NCBI RefSeq assembly: GCF_009600885.1
Contig: NZ_VCLA01000023.1
Coordinates: 88,149-131,788, forward strand
Source of the DNA: Streptomyces jumonjinensis
GTDB taxonomy: Bacteria > Actinomycetota > Actinomycetes > Streptomycetales > Streptomycetaceae
Direction of reading: 5' to 3'
Length of the DNA stretch: 43,640 nt
Shown in pieces: positions 1 through 7,880 of the stretch. A program made the position numbers and the translations under genes. The notes under the pieces are model-generated. The model was given only the letters and a program-made list of their open reading frames with translations, was not told the DNA's origin and made no database searches. Position 1 is the stretch's first letter; every line of letters begins with the position of its first letter.

Positions 1-80
1 GCGGGGCCGCGCGGCGGGTGGAGGGCGGTGCCGCGGCCCTCGGCGGTGGTGAGGGGCGCTGGAACACTCTCCGTCGTCAT
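1..80 (-). CDS. 5' end of an unidentified gene downstream of the glycosyltransferase (partial)
   Basis: An ATG at 80-78 on the minus strand overlaps the TGA stop of the glycosyltransferase (ATGA, 4 bp), which is typical of translational coupling in this genome. The frame stays open to the window edge and encodes about 26 residues starting MTTESVPAPLTTAEGRG, with no recognisable domain yet. The coupling suggests the same polysaccharide-related operon, but that is inference. The rest of the gene lies outside the window. Confidence 0.6.
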   Translation of the reverse strand, partial: MTTESVPAPLTTAEGRGTALHPPRGP

Positions 81-1276
81 CGCGTGGCGCTCTTCCTCGT
101 CAGGGGGTGGGGCGTCGGGACCAGGTCCTGGTAGAGGTCCAGAACGGCGGCGGCCGTCTTCCGTACATCGCAGGCGGCCCGTGCGTGGGCCCGTGCCTGC
201 CGCCCGAGTTCGGCGCGCAGCCGGGCGTCGCCGAGCAGGGCGACGAGGGCCGCGGCGAGGGCGGGCGGGTCGTCCGGGGGTACGAGGCTGTGGGCCGTGT
301 GACCGGGGGGCAGGCTCTCTCTGGCCCCGCTGACGTCGGTCACCAGAACGGGCCGTCCGCAGGCCATGGCCTCCAGCGGGGCGAGCGCCATGCCCTCCCA
401 GCGGGAGGGGAGGACGACGAGGTCCGCCGCGAGCAGCCAGTCCCTGGGGTCGTCGACGGCTCCGGCGAACAGCACTCCGGGCGGTGCGCCGGCGGCCAGC
501 AGGTCCCGGTCGGGGCCGTCGCCGACGAGCACCAGCCGGGCGCCGGGCACGGCGGCGCGCACGGCGGGCCAGGCGCGCAGCAGGGTGTCCTGTCCCTTCT
601 GGCGGCAGAGCCGGCCGAGGCACAGGGCGAGGGGGGCGTCGCCGGGGATGGTCCGCAGCGGGCCGAGGGCGGCGCGGGCGCGGGCGCGTCCGGCGTCCTG
701 GGCGTGTTCGTCCCCGTCCTCGGGGGCGAAGTGGCCGAGGTCGACGCCGTTGCGGATGACGGCCCAGCGGGCGGCGATCCCGGCGCGCTCCCCGGCCTGG
801 CGCTCGGTCTCGCTGACGCAGAGGGTGCGGGTGCTCCAGCGGGTGGCGTAACGCTCCCAGACGCGCGCGTATCCGGCGCTCCGTCCGGCGACGGCGTCGA
901 AGGACCAGGCGTGCGGCTGGAAGAGGGTCGGCACCCGGCCGCGGACGGCGAGGCGGGCGACGAGTCCGGCTTTGGCGCTGTGGGCGTGGACGAGATGGGG
1001 GCGTACGCGGCGGATCAGCCGGGCGGCGGTCAGCAGCTCGACGGGGAGCCGGGGGCCGGGGGCCCGTTCGGCGTGCCAGATGTGCACCCGTGCTCCGGCT
1101 TCGGCCGCGCGGCGGGCCAGTTCGCCGCCGGGCGGGCAGGCCACGACCGTCCGCACTCCCTCGGCGGTCTGCGCCCGGACCAGGTCGGTGACGACGCGGG
1201 CGACTCCTCCTTCCACGGGCTGCACCAGATGGAGAACGGTCGTTGGGCTGGGCTCGGTCCGGCTTCGTTGCGGCAC
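77..1276 (-). CDS. GT4-family glycosyltransferase
   Basis: A 399-aa protein with the two-Rossmann GT-B layout. The N-terminal half opens with TVLHLVQPVEGGVARVV, the usual glycine-containing acceptor-side start, and contains HLVHAHSAKAGLVARLA. The C-terminal half has LCLGRLCRQKGQDTLLRAW and the family signature EGMALAPLEAMACG (E-x7-E type) that holds the nucleotide-sugar donor. It probably transfers a sugar from an NDP-sugar to a lipid- or polymer-linked acceptor at the cytoplasmic membrane face. The last codons overlap the start of the next minus-strand gene, so it sits in a polysaccharide-type operon. Donor and acceptor cannot be read from sequence. There are no signal peptide or transmembrane segments, and length is normal for the family. 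Confidence 0.9.
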   Translation of the reverse strand: MPQRSRTEPSPTTVLHLVQPVEGGVARVVTDLVRAQTAEGVRTVVACPPGGELARRAAEAGARVHIWHAERAPGPRLPVELLTAARLIRRVRPHLVHAHSAKAGLVARLAVRGRVPTLFQPHAWSFDAVAGRSAGYARVWERYATRWSTRTLCVSETERQAGERAGIAARWAVIRNGVDLGHFAPEDGDEHAQDAGRARARAALGPLRTIPGDAPLALCLGRLCRQKGQDTLLRAWPAVRAAVPGARLVLVGDGPDRDLLAAGAPPGVLFAGAVDDPRDWLLAADLVVLPSRWEGMALAPLEAMACGRPVLVTDVSGARESLPPGHTAHSLVPPDDPPALAAALVALLGDARLRAELGRQARAHARAACDVRKTAAAVLDLYQDLVPTPHPLTRKSATR

Positions 1277-1340
1277 GTGCGGCTCTCTTGGTACGTGGAG
1301 GGTGGGTCCGGCACGGGCGAGCGGCGCACCGCGCTGAGGT

Positions 1341-2525
1341 TCAGCGGCGCGTGTCCGCCTGCACGAACAGGGCGCCGAGGTGGTATCCGGGGTCCTCGGC
1401 GGTGAACCGGAAGGTCAGACCGGTGCCTCCGGACGCCAGGGCGGGCCCGATGTCGAACACGTCGGAGTCGTATCCGAGGGTGTTCGGATAGGCGGGCTGC
1501 CGGGTGATGGCACGGCCGGGCCCGCTGATGGTGGAGTTCATGAGGTCGGTGGCGGGGTTGGCGGCGTCGCGGAGCGCGAACGCCTCTCCGGTGTCCGTCC
1601 GTACGCTCACCGAGTCGCCCTGGTGGCCGCGGTCTCCGTCGTAGGAGACGATTCCCGCGCTCCCGGTGGCCCGGGCGGGGATGCGCAGCCCGGGGAGGGT
1701 GATCTCATGGGTCGTCCGGCTGGTGTCCAGCGCTTCGAATCCGTCCCAGACGGAGAGCTGGCGCAGGGGTTCGGCGCTGTTCTCGTAGGCGACGACGAGT
1801 GTCCAGCCGCCCCAGGTCCCGGCCTTTGAATTCCCCATCGCGACGTTGATCTGGGCCACGGTGTAGAGGCCGGATCCCGCTCTGCGCACCAGTGGTGTGA
1901 TGTCGGCGGACGCCTGGAAGGCGTCCATGCCGTCGGCGTCGCGGTGGGCGATGGTGGTGTCCGCGAGTACCTGCTGGTACTGGCCGCCCTGTTCGGCGAT
2001 GAGAACGCGTCCGTTGTCCTCCGGCGGCTTCTGTTCGCCGGCCCGGAGATTTCCGCCCCAGTACAGCCGGGCGTAGGTCACGGTCGAGTTCCCGGGCAGG
2101 GCGATTTCGGCGCGGCTCGAATTGTAGGTATTGGGGTCGTCGTCCTCGTCGATGTAGTGCATGTCGTAGTCGCCGTTGGTTCCGGCGGCGCCCTGCTGGA
2201 CCGAGGAGCAGGCGGCGGCCGAGCCGCTCCGCGCGGCGCGGCAGGTGATGGAGGAGTTGGCGGCGCGGACGATGCCTCCGTGGTGCACGGCCTGGTAGCG
2301 CTGGGCGAAGGGGATGCGCGAGGACTCCTCCTGCCCGGAGACGTCGGTCCCGAGCAGTTCCGGCAGCCGTGGCAGATCGGCGATGTCGAGCGCGCCGTCC
2401 ACCGCGGTGGCCGGCGGCAGCGGGGCGGCGGCGAGTGGGGTGGCGGCGAGCGGGGTGGTGGAAAACGCCAGCAGGAGCATCGCTCCCAGGATGCTTCGCG
2501 CGGCGAAGCCGGTCGGCTTCGGCAT
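1341..2525 (-). CDS. Secreted DUF3344-type protein
   Basis: A 394-aa protein with a clear Sec signal peptide: a charged MPKPTGFAARS start, a hydrophobic core near residues 12-30, then alanine/proline-rich sequence. The mature part is beta-rich with repeated motifs such as VTYARLYWGGNL, GTWGGWTLVVAYE and LFVQADTR. This pattern resembles the actinobacterial DUF3344 family of extracellular proteins, whose function is not known. The start is supported by an AGGAAGG ribosome site about 7 bases upstream. It is transcribed away from the rodlin/chaplin cluster, so a shared cell-surface theme is possible but not shown. The family assignment is from recall of motif style rather than from a search. Confidence 0.75.
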   Translation of the reverse strand: MPKPTGFAARSILGAMLLLAFSTTPLAATPLAAAPLPPATAVDGALDIADLPRLPELLGTDVSGQEESSRIPFAQRYQAVHHGGIVRAANSSITCRAARSGSAAACSSVQQGAAGTNGDYDMHYIDEDDDPNTYNSSRAEIALPGNSTVTYARLYWGGNLRAGEQKPPEDNGRVLIAEQGGQYQQVLADTTIAHRDADGMDAFQASADITPLVRRAGSGLYTVAQINVAMGNSKAGTWGGWTLVVAYENSAEPLRQLSVWDGFEALDTSRTTHEITLPGLRIPARATGSAGIVSYDGDRGHQGDSVSVRTDTGEAFALRDAANPATDLMNSTISGPGRAITRQPAYPNTLGYDSDVFDIGPALASGGTGLTFRFTAEDPGYHLGALFVQADTRR

Positions 2526-2963
2526 GACTGGCCCTTCCTGCTCGAACTACATGACAAAAACAGGAGTGCAGTTTGTCAGAAGCAGGTTGGAAAACACGTA
2601 AGACGCGCTCGCGGGATCTCTTGGGGCCATTCGGCGACTATCCCCGCTTAAAGCGGGCCGACCGGCGGTCACCGGCGAATCGGCCGTGAAGTCGGCAGAG
2701 AAACGGTATTGCGCATTTAGCCTTTCGGGTGACCTCTCACATCCCCTGGGCGGACCGCTCGTTGATCCCGCGCATGCGGCCCGGCGGAAGGGAAATCCTT
2801 TCCCCGGGGGAAGTCTCCCTTTCTCCTATCTATTGAGCACATGATCCGATAGTCCTACAAAAGGTCGATACGAGAATCTCCACCGAGGGTTTCTCACACG
2901 CCGGGATCTCGTTATCCCTGTGGACGGCGGGGAGAACCGTCGCCGGAGAAAGGGATCGATCAG
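2526..2963. other. 438-bp divergent intergenic region
   Basis: Lies between the divergently transcribed DUF3344 gene and the small secreted protein gene, so it must hold both promoters. It is clearly more AT-rich than the flanking genes. A CGTTGA hexamer at 2760-2765 resembles a sigma-BldN -10 element, but no matching -35 sits 16 bases upstream. An AAAGGGATC ribosome site precedes the ATG at 2964. No convincing small ORF or RNA gene was seen. Confidence 0.5.
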
Positions 2964-3257
2964 ATGAAGTACACCAGGGTCGCCGCGCTCATCGCCGGTT
3001 CTCTCGCCGCCGTCGGCGCGGCCTCTCCCGCGATGGCGGCGCCCGCCTCGGGAATGCCCCCCATGAGCCTCAACGGCGGCCTGACCCAGGCCATCAGCCA
3101 GACGCCGCTGCTGAACGGCGGCAGCGGAGACGCGGTCAAGGACGTCGCCGACACCGCGGCCGGACTCAACCAGGTCAAGGGCGACGCCCCGCAGAACGCC
3201 CTGAAGACGGTCGGCCAGGTCACGCCGCTGCTCGGCGGCGTCGAGCTGGGCAGCTGA
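2964..3257 (+). CDS. Small secreted protein next to the rodlins
   Basis: A 97-aa protein with a textbook signal peptide (MKYTRVAALIAGSLAAVGAA, probable cleavage after AMAAPA). The mature part is about 70 residues, cysteine-free, glycine/asparagine/leucine-rich, and ends GQVTPLLGGVELGS. It has neither the rodlin nor the chaplin signature, but its size, signal and position directly upstream of two rodlins and a chaplin in the same orientation suggest another aerial-hypha or spore-surface component. Start choice is supported by AAAGGGATC upstream. I do not recognise a named family, and the function is unknown. Confidence 0.7.
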   Translation: MKYTRVAALIAGSLAAVGAASPAMAAPASGMPPMSLNGGLTQAISQTPLLNGGSGDAVKDVADTAAGLNQVKGDAPQNALKTVGQVTPLLGGVELGS

Positions 3258-3406
3258 TCCGGCCGGCCGCGAGGCGGTGTCCGGCACAGGGGTACGGCAG
3301 TCGGTGGCCGCACCCCTGCGCCCCGCGCGCGTCCGGCGGCGACGCGCCACCCGTTCGACCCATTAGTCCGATGAGCTACCGGCACCAGCCCATTGGAGTG
3401 AACCGG

Positions 3407-3434
3407 CGGAACCAAACACCCCTGGCGGAGTTGC
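3407..3434 (+). promoter_or_regulatory. Candidate sigma-BldN-like promoter, rodlin 1
   Basis: CGGAAC at 3407-3412, a 16-bp spacer, then AGTTGC at 3429-3434. This resembles the developmental ECF sigma factor BldN consensus as I recall it (CGTAAC, 16 bp, CGTTGA), which is known to drive rodlin and chaplin genes. The same arrangement is found at the same distance before the second rodlin. It lies inside a conserved block GTGAACnnGCGGAACCAAAC. No transcript data are available here. Confidence 0.5.
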
Positions 3435-3480
3435 TCAGTGCGCTCCACTTGCGGGCAACCCCATGACAGAAGGACAGAAC

Positions 3481-3891
3481 ATGCTCAAGAAGGTTATGGC
3501 GACCGCTGCGGTCACCCTCTCCGTGGCGGGCGCGGGCGCGGCGATGGCCCCCCAGGCCATGGCCATCGGCGACCACGAGGGCACCACCTCGGTCAGCGGC
3601 AACGGCTCGGTCCAGGCGTACGGCAACTCCGAGACGCACGGCGACATGAGCCCGCAGCTCGGCCTGGTGCAGGGCTCGCTCAACAAGCCCTGTGTCGGTC
3701 TGCCCCTCAAGGCCAACCTCGGCTCCCTCATCGGCGCCATCCCGATCACCGTTCAGGACATCTCCGTCCTGTCGTCGCCGCAGAACCAGCAGTGCACCGA
3801 GAACTCGACGCAGGCCAAGGGCGACGAGCCGCTGTCGCACCTCCTCAGCAACATCCCGGTGCTCTCGGGCAACGGCGTCGCCAACAGCTGA
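3481..3891 (+). CDS. Rodlin (RdlA/RdlB family), copy 1
   Basis: A 136-aa secreted protein. The signal peptide (MLKKVMATAAVTLSVAGAG) ends near APQAMA. The mature protein has the rodlin hallmarks: GTTSVSGNGSVQAYGNSETH, HGDMSPQLGLVQGSLNKPC, PITVQDI and SSPQNQQCTENSTQAKGDE, with just two cysteines. Rodlins assemble into paired rods that organise chaplin fibrils into the rodlet layer on aerial hyphae and spores. A further upstream ATG at 3463 is possible, but the one at 3481 matches the second rodlin exactly in length and has AGAAGGACAG as ribosome site. It is nearly identical to the rodlin at 4381, so this is a tandem duplication. Expression is expected only during aerial growth. Confidence 0.93.
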   Translation: MLKKVMATAAVTLSVAGAGAAMAPQAMAIGDHEGTTSVSGNGSVQAYGNSETHGDMSPQLGLVQGSLNKPCVGLPLKANLGSLIGAIPITVQDISVLSSPQNQQCTENSTQAKGDEPLSHLLSNIPVLSGNGVANS

Positions 3892-3942
3892 TCGCACCGC
3901 CCGTCCCCGACTCCCCCGGGGACGGCGGCGCTGTGAACACGC

Positions 3943-3976
3943 GTATACCCCGGCCCCTTTCGGAGCCGGGGTATAT
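3943..3976 (+). terminator. Hairpin terminator after rodlin 1
   Basis: Arms GTATACCCCGGC (3943-3954) and GCCGGGGTATAT (3965-3976) pair over 11 of 12 positions around a 10-base loop, about 50 bp after the rodlin stop. There is no long U tract, as is common in Streptomyces. It probably makes the two rodlins separate transcripts. Confidence 0.7.
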
Positions 3977-4306
3977 GTGCTGCCGAAAAGCGGATACGGC
4001 GTCACGACCCGCTCCAGAAACGTATGCGCCGCCCGGCGAATTCATTCCGCAGACGGGTGAAGGACGCATCCGTCCGGCCCGTGCCGGTGTTTGAATGACC
4101 GTGGAGCACGAAATCGGACTCCGCGCCGGACGCGGGCCTCCAGCCGGCGGCGCAGCGCGTCGCGAGGCAGCCGTGTCCTCCCCTCGGCATGGCGCGTCCG
4201 GGTGCGCTCGACGGTCCGCTCCGGCGGCGGAGGGCTTCACTCGAATGGCCCTCCGCCGACATCCCGTGCGAACCCCTCCGACCATTACGGCATTCGGGTG
4301 AACACG

Positions 4307-4334
4307 CGGAACCAAACGGGCCCAGAGCAGTTGA
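4307..4334 (+). promoter_or_regulatory. Candidate sigma-BldN-like promoter, rodlin 2
   Basis: CGGAAC at 4307-4312, 16 bp, AGTTGA at 4329-4334. It is the counterpart of the element before rodlin 1 and sits at the identical distance from the start codon (the shared block begins 82 bp upstream in both cases). Conservation of this block, while most of the rest of the 490-bp intergenic region differs, argues it is functional. Confidence 0.55.
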
Positions 4335-4380
4335 TCAGGTTGCTCCACGATCGATCGTTCATAGCGAAAAGGAACACCAA

Positions 4381-4791
4381 GTGATCAAGAAGATTCTGGC
4401 TACCGCGGCGGTCACCGCTTCGATGGTGGGCGCCGGCGCCACGATGGCCCCCCAGGCCATGGCCATCGGCAACGACAACGGCACCACGTCCTTCAGCGGC
4501 AACGGCTCGACCCAGGCGTACGGCAACTCCGCCACCCACGGCGACATGAGCCCGCAGATGGCGCTGATCCAGGGCTCGCTCAACAAGCCCTGCATCGGCC
4601 TGCCGGCCAAGGCCAACGTCGGCTCCCTCATCGGTCTCATCCCGATCACCGTTCAGGACATCCCGATCCTGTCCTCGCCGCAGAACCAGCAGTGCACCGA
4701 GAACTCGACGCAGGCCAAGGGCGACGAGCCGCTGTCGCACATCCTCAGCAACATCCCGATCCTGTCGGGCAACGGCGCCGGCAACAGCTGA
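4381..4791 (+). CDS. Rodlin (RdlA/RdlB family), copy 2
   Basis: A 136-aa secreted rodlin starting at GTG 4381 (ribosome site AAAAGGA). Signal peptide, the GNGSTQAYGNSATHGDMSP block, both cysteines (NKPC, NQQC) and the tail ILSGNGAGNS match rodlin 1 closely. The differences are mostly conservative, for example GAIPITVQDISVL against GLIPITVQDIPIL. The high identity and equal length indicate a tandem duplication including the promoter region. Rodlins are known to work as a pair in rodlet formation. Here both are in the same orientation; I recall the S. coelicolor pair as divergent. Development-specific expression is expected from its candidate BldN-like promoter. Confidence 0.93.
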   Translation: MIKKILATAAVTASMVGAGATMAPQAMAIGNDNGTTSFSGNGSTQAYGNSATHGDMSPQMALIQGSLNKPCIGLPAKANVGSLIGLIPITVQDIPILSSPQNQQCTENSTQAKGDEPLSHILSNIPILSGNGAGNS

Positions 4792-4845
4792 GCACCGCAC
4801 TGAGGCGGAGTGTGCCCCTGAGCGCGGCGCGTTCGGGGGCATCTC

Positions 4846-4878
4846 CCATTCGGGTCCCATTCGGATTCCATTCGGAGT
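4846..4878 (+). repeat. Three 11-bp tandem repeats (CCATTCGGnnn)
   Basis: CCATTCGGGTC, CCATTCGGATT and CCATTCGGAGT follow one another exactly, in the 376-bp gap between rodlin 2 and the chaplin. An 11-bp period places each copy on about the same face of the helix. It could be a regulator array or simple slippage. The rest of this gap contains no ORF I would support. Confidence 0.6.
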
Positions 4879-5167
4879 TCTTCGGGGCGTCGGATGCTCC
4901 GGCCGGCGGATTCCCGCAGCGGCCCCGAGAGCCGATGCCCCATGAAGGAAGAAGAAGCCCGTAATCGGCCTTCGTAGCCTCCTTCCCTCGGTTTGAAAAG
5001 ACACCGTGCTGTATACGAGTGAATTTTCGAACCGACGGCCATACGAAAGTTGCTTTCCGGGAAGCCAGTCGTTACTAGCTCTGCGGGGGTGCGCATGGAC
5101 AGAGAACTGTCGGCGCAGTGCGAAGGCCGTAGCTGCGTACAGCACCGCCACTGAAAGGATCAATGAA

Positions 5168-5401
5168 ATGAAGCACAAGAAGGCTGCCGTCGTCGTCGTC
5201 GGCGCCCTCATGGCTCTGGGTTCCGCCGCTCCGGCCATGGCAGACGCGGGTGCCAGCGGTGCCGCCGTCGGCTCGCCCGGCGTGCTGTCCGGCAACGTGA
5301 TCCAGATTCCCGTTCACGTTCCCGTCAACGTCTGCGGCAACACGGTCAACCTCGTCGGCCTGCTGAACCCGGCCTTCGGCAACACCTGCGCCAACGCCTG
5401 A
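5168..5401 (+). CDS. Short chaplin
   Basis: A 77-aa secreted protein: signal peptide MKHKKAAVVVVGALMALGS to about APAMA, then a single chaplin domain with the motifs GSPGVLSGNVIQIPVHVP, NVCGNTVNLVGLLNP and FGNTCAN. Two cysteines are expected to form the intramolecular disulfide of ChpD/F/G/H-type chaplins. There is no sortase LPxTG signal, so it is the short secreted class that self-assembles into amyloid fibrils at the air-water interface and makes hyphae hydrophobic. The start at 5168 is preceded by GAAAGGA. In S. coelicolor a short chaplin also adjoins the rodlin pair. A possible weak promoter, TCGAAC (5027-5032), 15 bp, AGTTGC (5048-5053), resembles those of the rodlins. Confidence 0.95.
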   Translation: MKHKKAAVVVVGALMALGSAAPAMADAGASGAAVGSPGVLSGNVIQIPVHVPVNVCGNTVNLVGLLNPAFGNTCANA

Positions 5402-5466
5402 TATCGCGGCGATGCCGACCGGCGTCGCGGCGGTGGAGAATGACCGGCGGTACACCGGCGTTCAAT

Positions 5467-5506
5467 GAATCCCGAGGTGCGCTCTCCAGCACCTCGGGAT
5501 TCTTTT
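5467..5506 (+). terminator. Rho-independent terminator after the chaplin
   Basis: A perfect 14-bp stem (GAATCCCGAGGTGC with GCACCTCGGGATTC), an 8-base loop and a TTTT tract. It closes the surface-protein cluster. The following 320 bp up to the aminotransferase holds short CCGGCCGAACCCC repeats near 5579-5616 and no supported gene. Confidence 0.92.
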
Positions 5507-5830
5507 CCGCCGCGTCCACGGCGACGTCCGTCAGGGGGAGGGCGCCGCCGGTGTCCCGGGCCCGGCACGGCGGGACGCGCCCGGCCGAACCCCCCGGCCG
5601 AACCCCGGCCGAACCCCCGATCGTTCCCCCGGCAGTGACGAGAGCAACACCGGATCGGCCCTCTCCGTTCCGCACGGTATAAACCGCAGGCGATGAGCCC
5701 ATCCCGGTATCGCATTCCAAGGACAGGGCCCCCGCGCACCATCCCGAGCAGCCGGGCGGACATTCCCGTACCGCGCCATGACGGGCGAAAAGCGCGGCGA
5801 TCCCGGTTAAGCGCCCGTAAGCTCACCGGC

Positions 5831-7041
5831 ATGCAGGTGATCCAGTCGACGAAGCTCGCCAATGTCTGTTACGAGATCCGTGGCCCGGTCCTTGAGGAGG
5901 CGATGCGGCTGGAGGCAGCGGGCCAGCGCATCCTCAAACTCAACACCGGCAACCCGGCAGCCTTCGGTTTCGAGTGCCCGCCCGAGATTCTGGAGGACAT
6001 ACTCCGCAATGTCGGAAGCGCACACGGCTACGGCGACGCGAAGGGGCTGCTCTCCGCACGCCGCGCGGTGACCCAGCACTACCAGACCAAGGGCATCGAG
6101 CTGGACGTCGAGGACGTCTATCTCGGCAACGGGGTCTCCGAGCTGATCCAGATGTCGATGCAGGCGCTGCTCGACGACGGCGACGAGGTGCTCGTACCCG
6201 CCCCGGACTATCCGCTGTGGACCGCGTCGGTCTCCCTCGCCGGGGGCACGGCCGTCCACTACCGGTGCGACGAGCAGGCCGACTGGATGCCCGACCTCGC
6301 CGATGTGGAGCGGAAGATCACCGACCGCACCAAGGCGCTGGTGATCATCAACCCCAACAACCCCACCGGCGCGGTCTACGACGACGAGCTGCTGCGCGGG
6401 CTCACCGAGATCGCCCGCCGCCACAATCTGATCGTCTGCTCCGACGAGATCTACGACAAGATCCTCTACGACGGGGCCACCCACACCCCGACCGCCGCGC
6501 TCGCCCCGATCTGATGGTGCTGACCTTCAACGGGCTCTCCAAGAACTACCGGGTGGCCGGCTACCGCTCCGGCTGGATGGCGGTCTGCGGCCCGAAGGCC
6601 CACGCCGCCTCCTATATCGAGGGGCTCACCATCCTCGCCAATATGCGGCTGTGCGCGAACATGCCCTCACAGCACGCGGTGGCCTCGGCCCTCGGCGGAC
6701 GGCAGTCCATCGACGATCTCGTACTGCCGGGCGGTCGCATCCTGGAGCAGCGGGACGTGGCGTATGAGCTGCTCACCCGGATTCCCGGGGTCAGCTGTGT
6801 GAAGCCCAAGGGCGCGCTCTATCTCTTCCCCCGGCTCGACCCGAAGGTCTACAAGATCAAGGACGACCGGCAGATGGTCCTGGATCTGCTGCGCGCCGAG
6901 AAGATCATGGTCGTGCACGGTACGGGGTTCAACTGGCCCGAGCCCGACCACTTCCGGATCGTGACCCTGCCCGCCGCACCCGAGCTGGCCGACGCCGTGA
7001 CCCGGATCGGGACGTTCCTCGACGGCTACAGCCAGCCCTGA
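5831..7041 (+). pseudogene. AlaA-type PLP aminotransferase, frameshifted
   Basis: The start encodes MQVIQSTKLANVCYEIRGPV, a normal fold-type I aminotransferase N-terminus of the alanine/aspartate family. It continues through NNPTGAVYDDE and CSDEIYDKILYDGATHTP to a premature TGA at 6512-6514. The other half continues in another frame as DLMVLTFNGLSKNYRVAGYRSGW, which includes the PLP-binding lysine, and ends GTFLDGYSQP. One missing base at about 6506-6509 (GCCCCGATC where GCCCCGGATC would keep frame) explains everything. Restored, the protein would be about 403 aa, the usual length for pyruvate/glutamate transaminases. Both halves are otherwise undamaged, so a sequencing error or very recent mutation is more likely than old decay. 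Without lysine the first half alone would be inactive. Confidence 0.85.
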
Positions 7042-7061
7042 CCGCGCCCCGGCCGCCCCCG

Positions 7062-7107
7062 GCCGGACCTCCGGTCCGCCGGTCTGCCGGACCTCCGGTC
7101 CGCCGGG
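7062..7107. repeat. Two 24-bp GC-rich repeats, possible terminator
   Basis: GCCGGACCTCCGGTCCGCCG occurs twice in a row just after the aminotransferase stop. Each copy contains the small palindrome CGGACC-tcc-GGTCCG, so the pair can form one or two hairpins and may terminate transcription. Confidence 0.5.
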
Positions 7108-7137
7108 ATCGCACACCGGCGATTCCGACTCGGCTCA

Positions 7138-7158
7138 ACTTTAGACAGAATCTAAGCT
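7138..7158 (+). promoter_or_regulatory. Candidate operator before the 128-aa protein
   Basis: ACTTTAGA-CAGAA-TCTAAGCT is an imperfect inverted repeat (6 of 8 pairs plus one wobble) in an unusually AT-rich stretch 38 bp upstream of the start at 7196. It overlaps a possible -10 (TAGGAT, 7158-7163). The regulator cannot be identified. Confidence 0.35.
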
Positions 7159-7195
7159 AGGATGGTCTCCTGACAGTGAGCAGGAGGCCATCCCC

Positions 7196-7582
7196 ATGTA
7201 CGAGCCGATCCGCACCAAGTCGGTCCACACGATGGCCGAGCCCGCCGGGTACCCCCACCGCTCGCGGGAGGAGGAGCTGGACATCCAGCTCGCCGGTCAT
7301 CTCTCCGCGCTGCTGGCCGTCACCGACGAGCTGGCGCTGGACGAAGCCGCCGAACGCGTCGCGGCCCAGATCGCCAGGCTGCGCGGCACGCCGCCGGTCC
7401 GCCATGCCGGGCTGAGCCGGGCGGAGCCCCAGGCCCTGCACCAGCGCGCCCACACCCTGGCCGGGCGGGCGCTCGTCGTCGCGGCGGCGCGCGCCGACAC
7501 GACGGCGGCCGTCCTCGCGGCGGAGCGCATGGACGCGCATGCCGCCGTGCTCGACGCCTTCCGTCTGGTCGGCGCCCACTGA
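7196..7582 (+). CDS. Conserved-looking 128-aa hypothetical protein
   Basis: Start ATG at 7196 with a strong AGGAGG ribosome site. The protein is alanine-rich and predicted mostly helical, with charged segments such as SREEELDIQLAGHLSALLAV and DEAAERVAAQIARLRG. No signal peptide, transmembrane helix or catalytic motif is visible. It converges on pckG, with a bidirectional terminator between them. I do not recognise the family. Codon position bias and the strong ribosome site support a real gene. Confidence 0.65.
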   Translation: MYEPIRTKSVHTMAEPAGYPHRSREEELDIQLAGHLSALLAVTDELALDEAAERVAAQIARLRGTPPVRHAGLSRAEPQALHQRAHTLAGRALVVAAARADTTAAVLAAERMDAHAAVLDAFRLVGAH

Positions 7583-7715
7583 CGGCCCCGGTCCACGGGC
7601 CGCGAAGGCGCGTGGACCGGGCGCCCCCTCGGCGCCTTCGGACGGGGCCCCCTTCCCCCGGGCCCCGGCCGAGGGCGCCTTCTCACGGCCCCCTGACGGC
7701 CCCCTGACGAGGAGC

Positions 7716-7751
7716 GGCCCCCGAAGACCCTGAGGGTGGTCTTCGGGGGCC
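7716..7751. terminator. Bidirectional terminator between 128-aa gene and pckG
   Basis: A perfect 14-bp stem, GGCCCCCGAAGACC with GGTCTTCGGGGGCC, and an 8-base loop, placed between two convergent genes. The rest of the interval (7583-7880) holds GC-rich simple repeats (CCCCTGACGG) and no gene. Confidence 0.85.
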
Positions 7752-7880
7752 CCGGGGCCGGCCGGCGGGCTCAGTGTGCCCAGCCGGTTCCGTGGTACGG
7801 CCCCGGACGCGGCGGACCTGGGTGACCCCACAGGTCAGGGCGGATGTCGGCGGGTCCGCCGCGACGTTCTCGAAGGACGG

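Noticed and set aside
107..1405. A 432-aa open frame on the plus strand opposite the glycosyltransferase
   Set aside because: It is a shadow frame created by high GC; its protein is low-complexity Gly/Ala/Val/Arg with no domain, while the minus strand encodes a clear GT4 enzyme.
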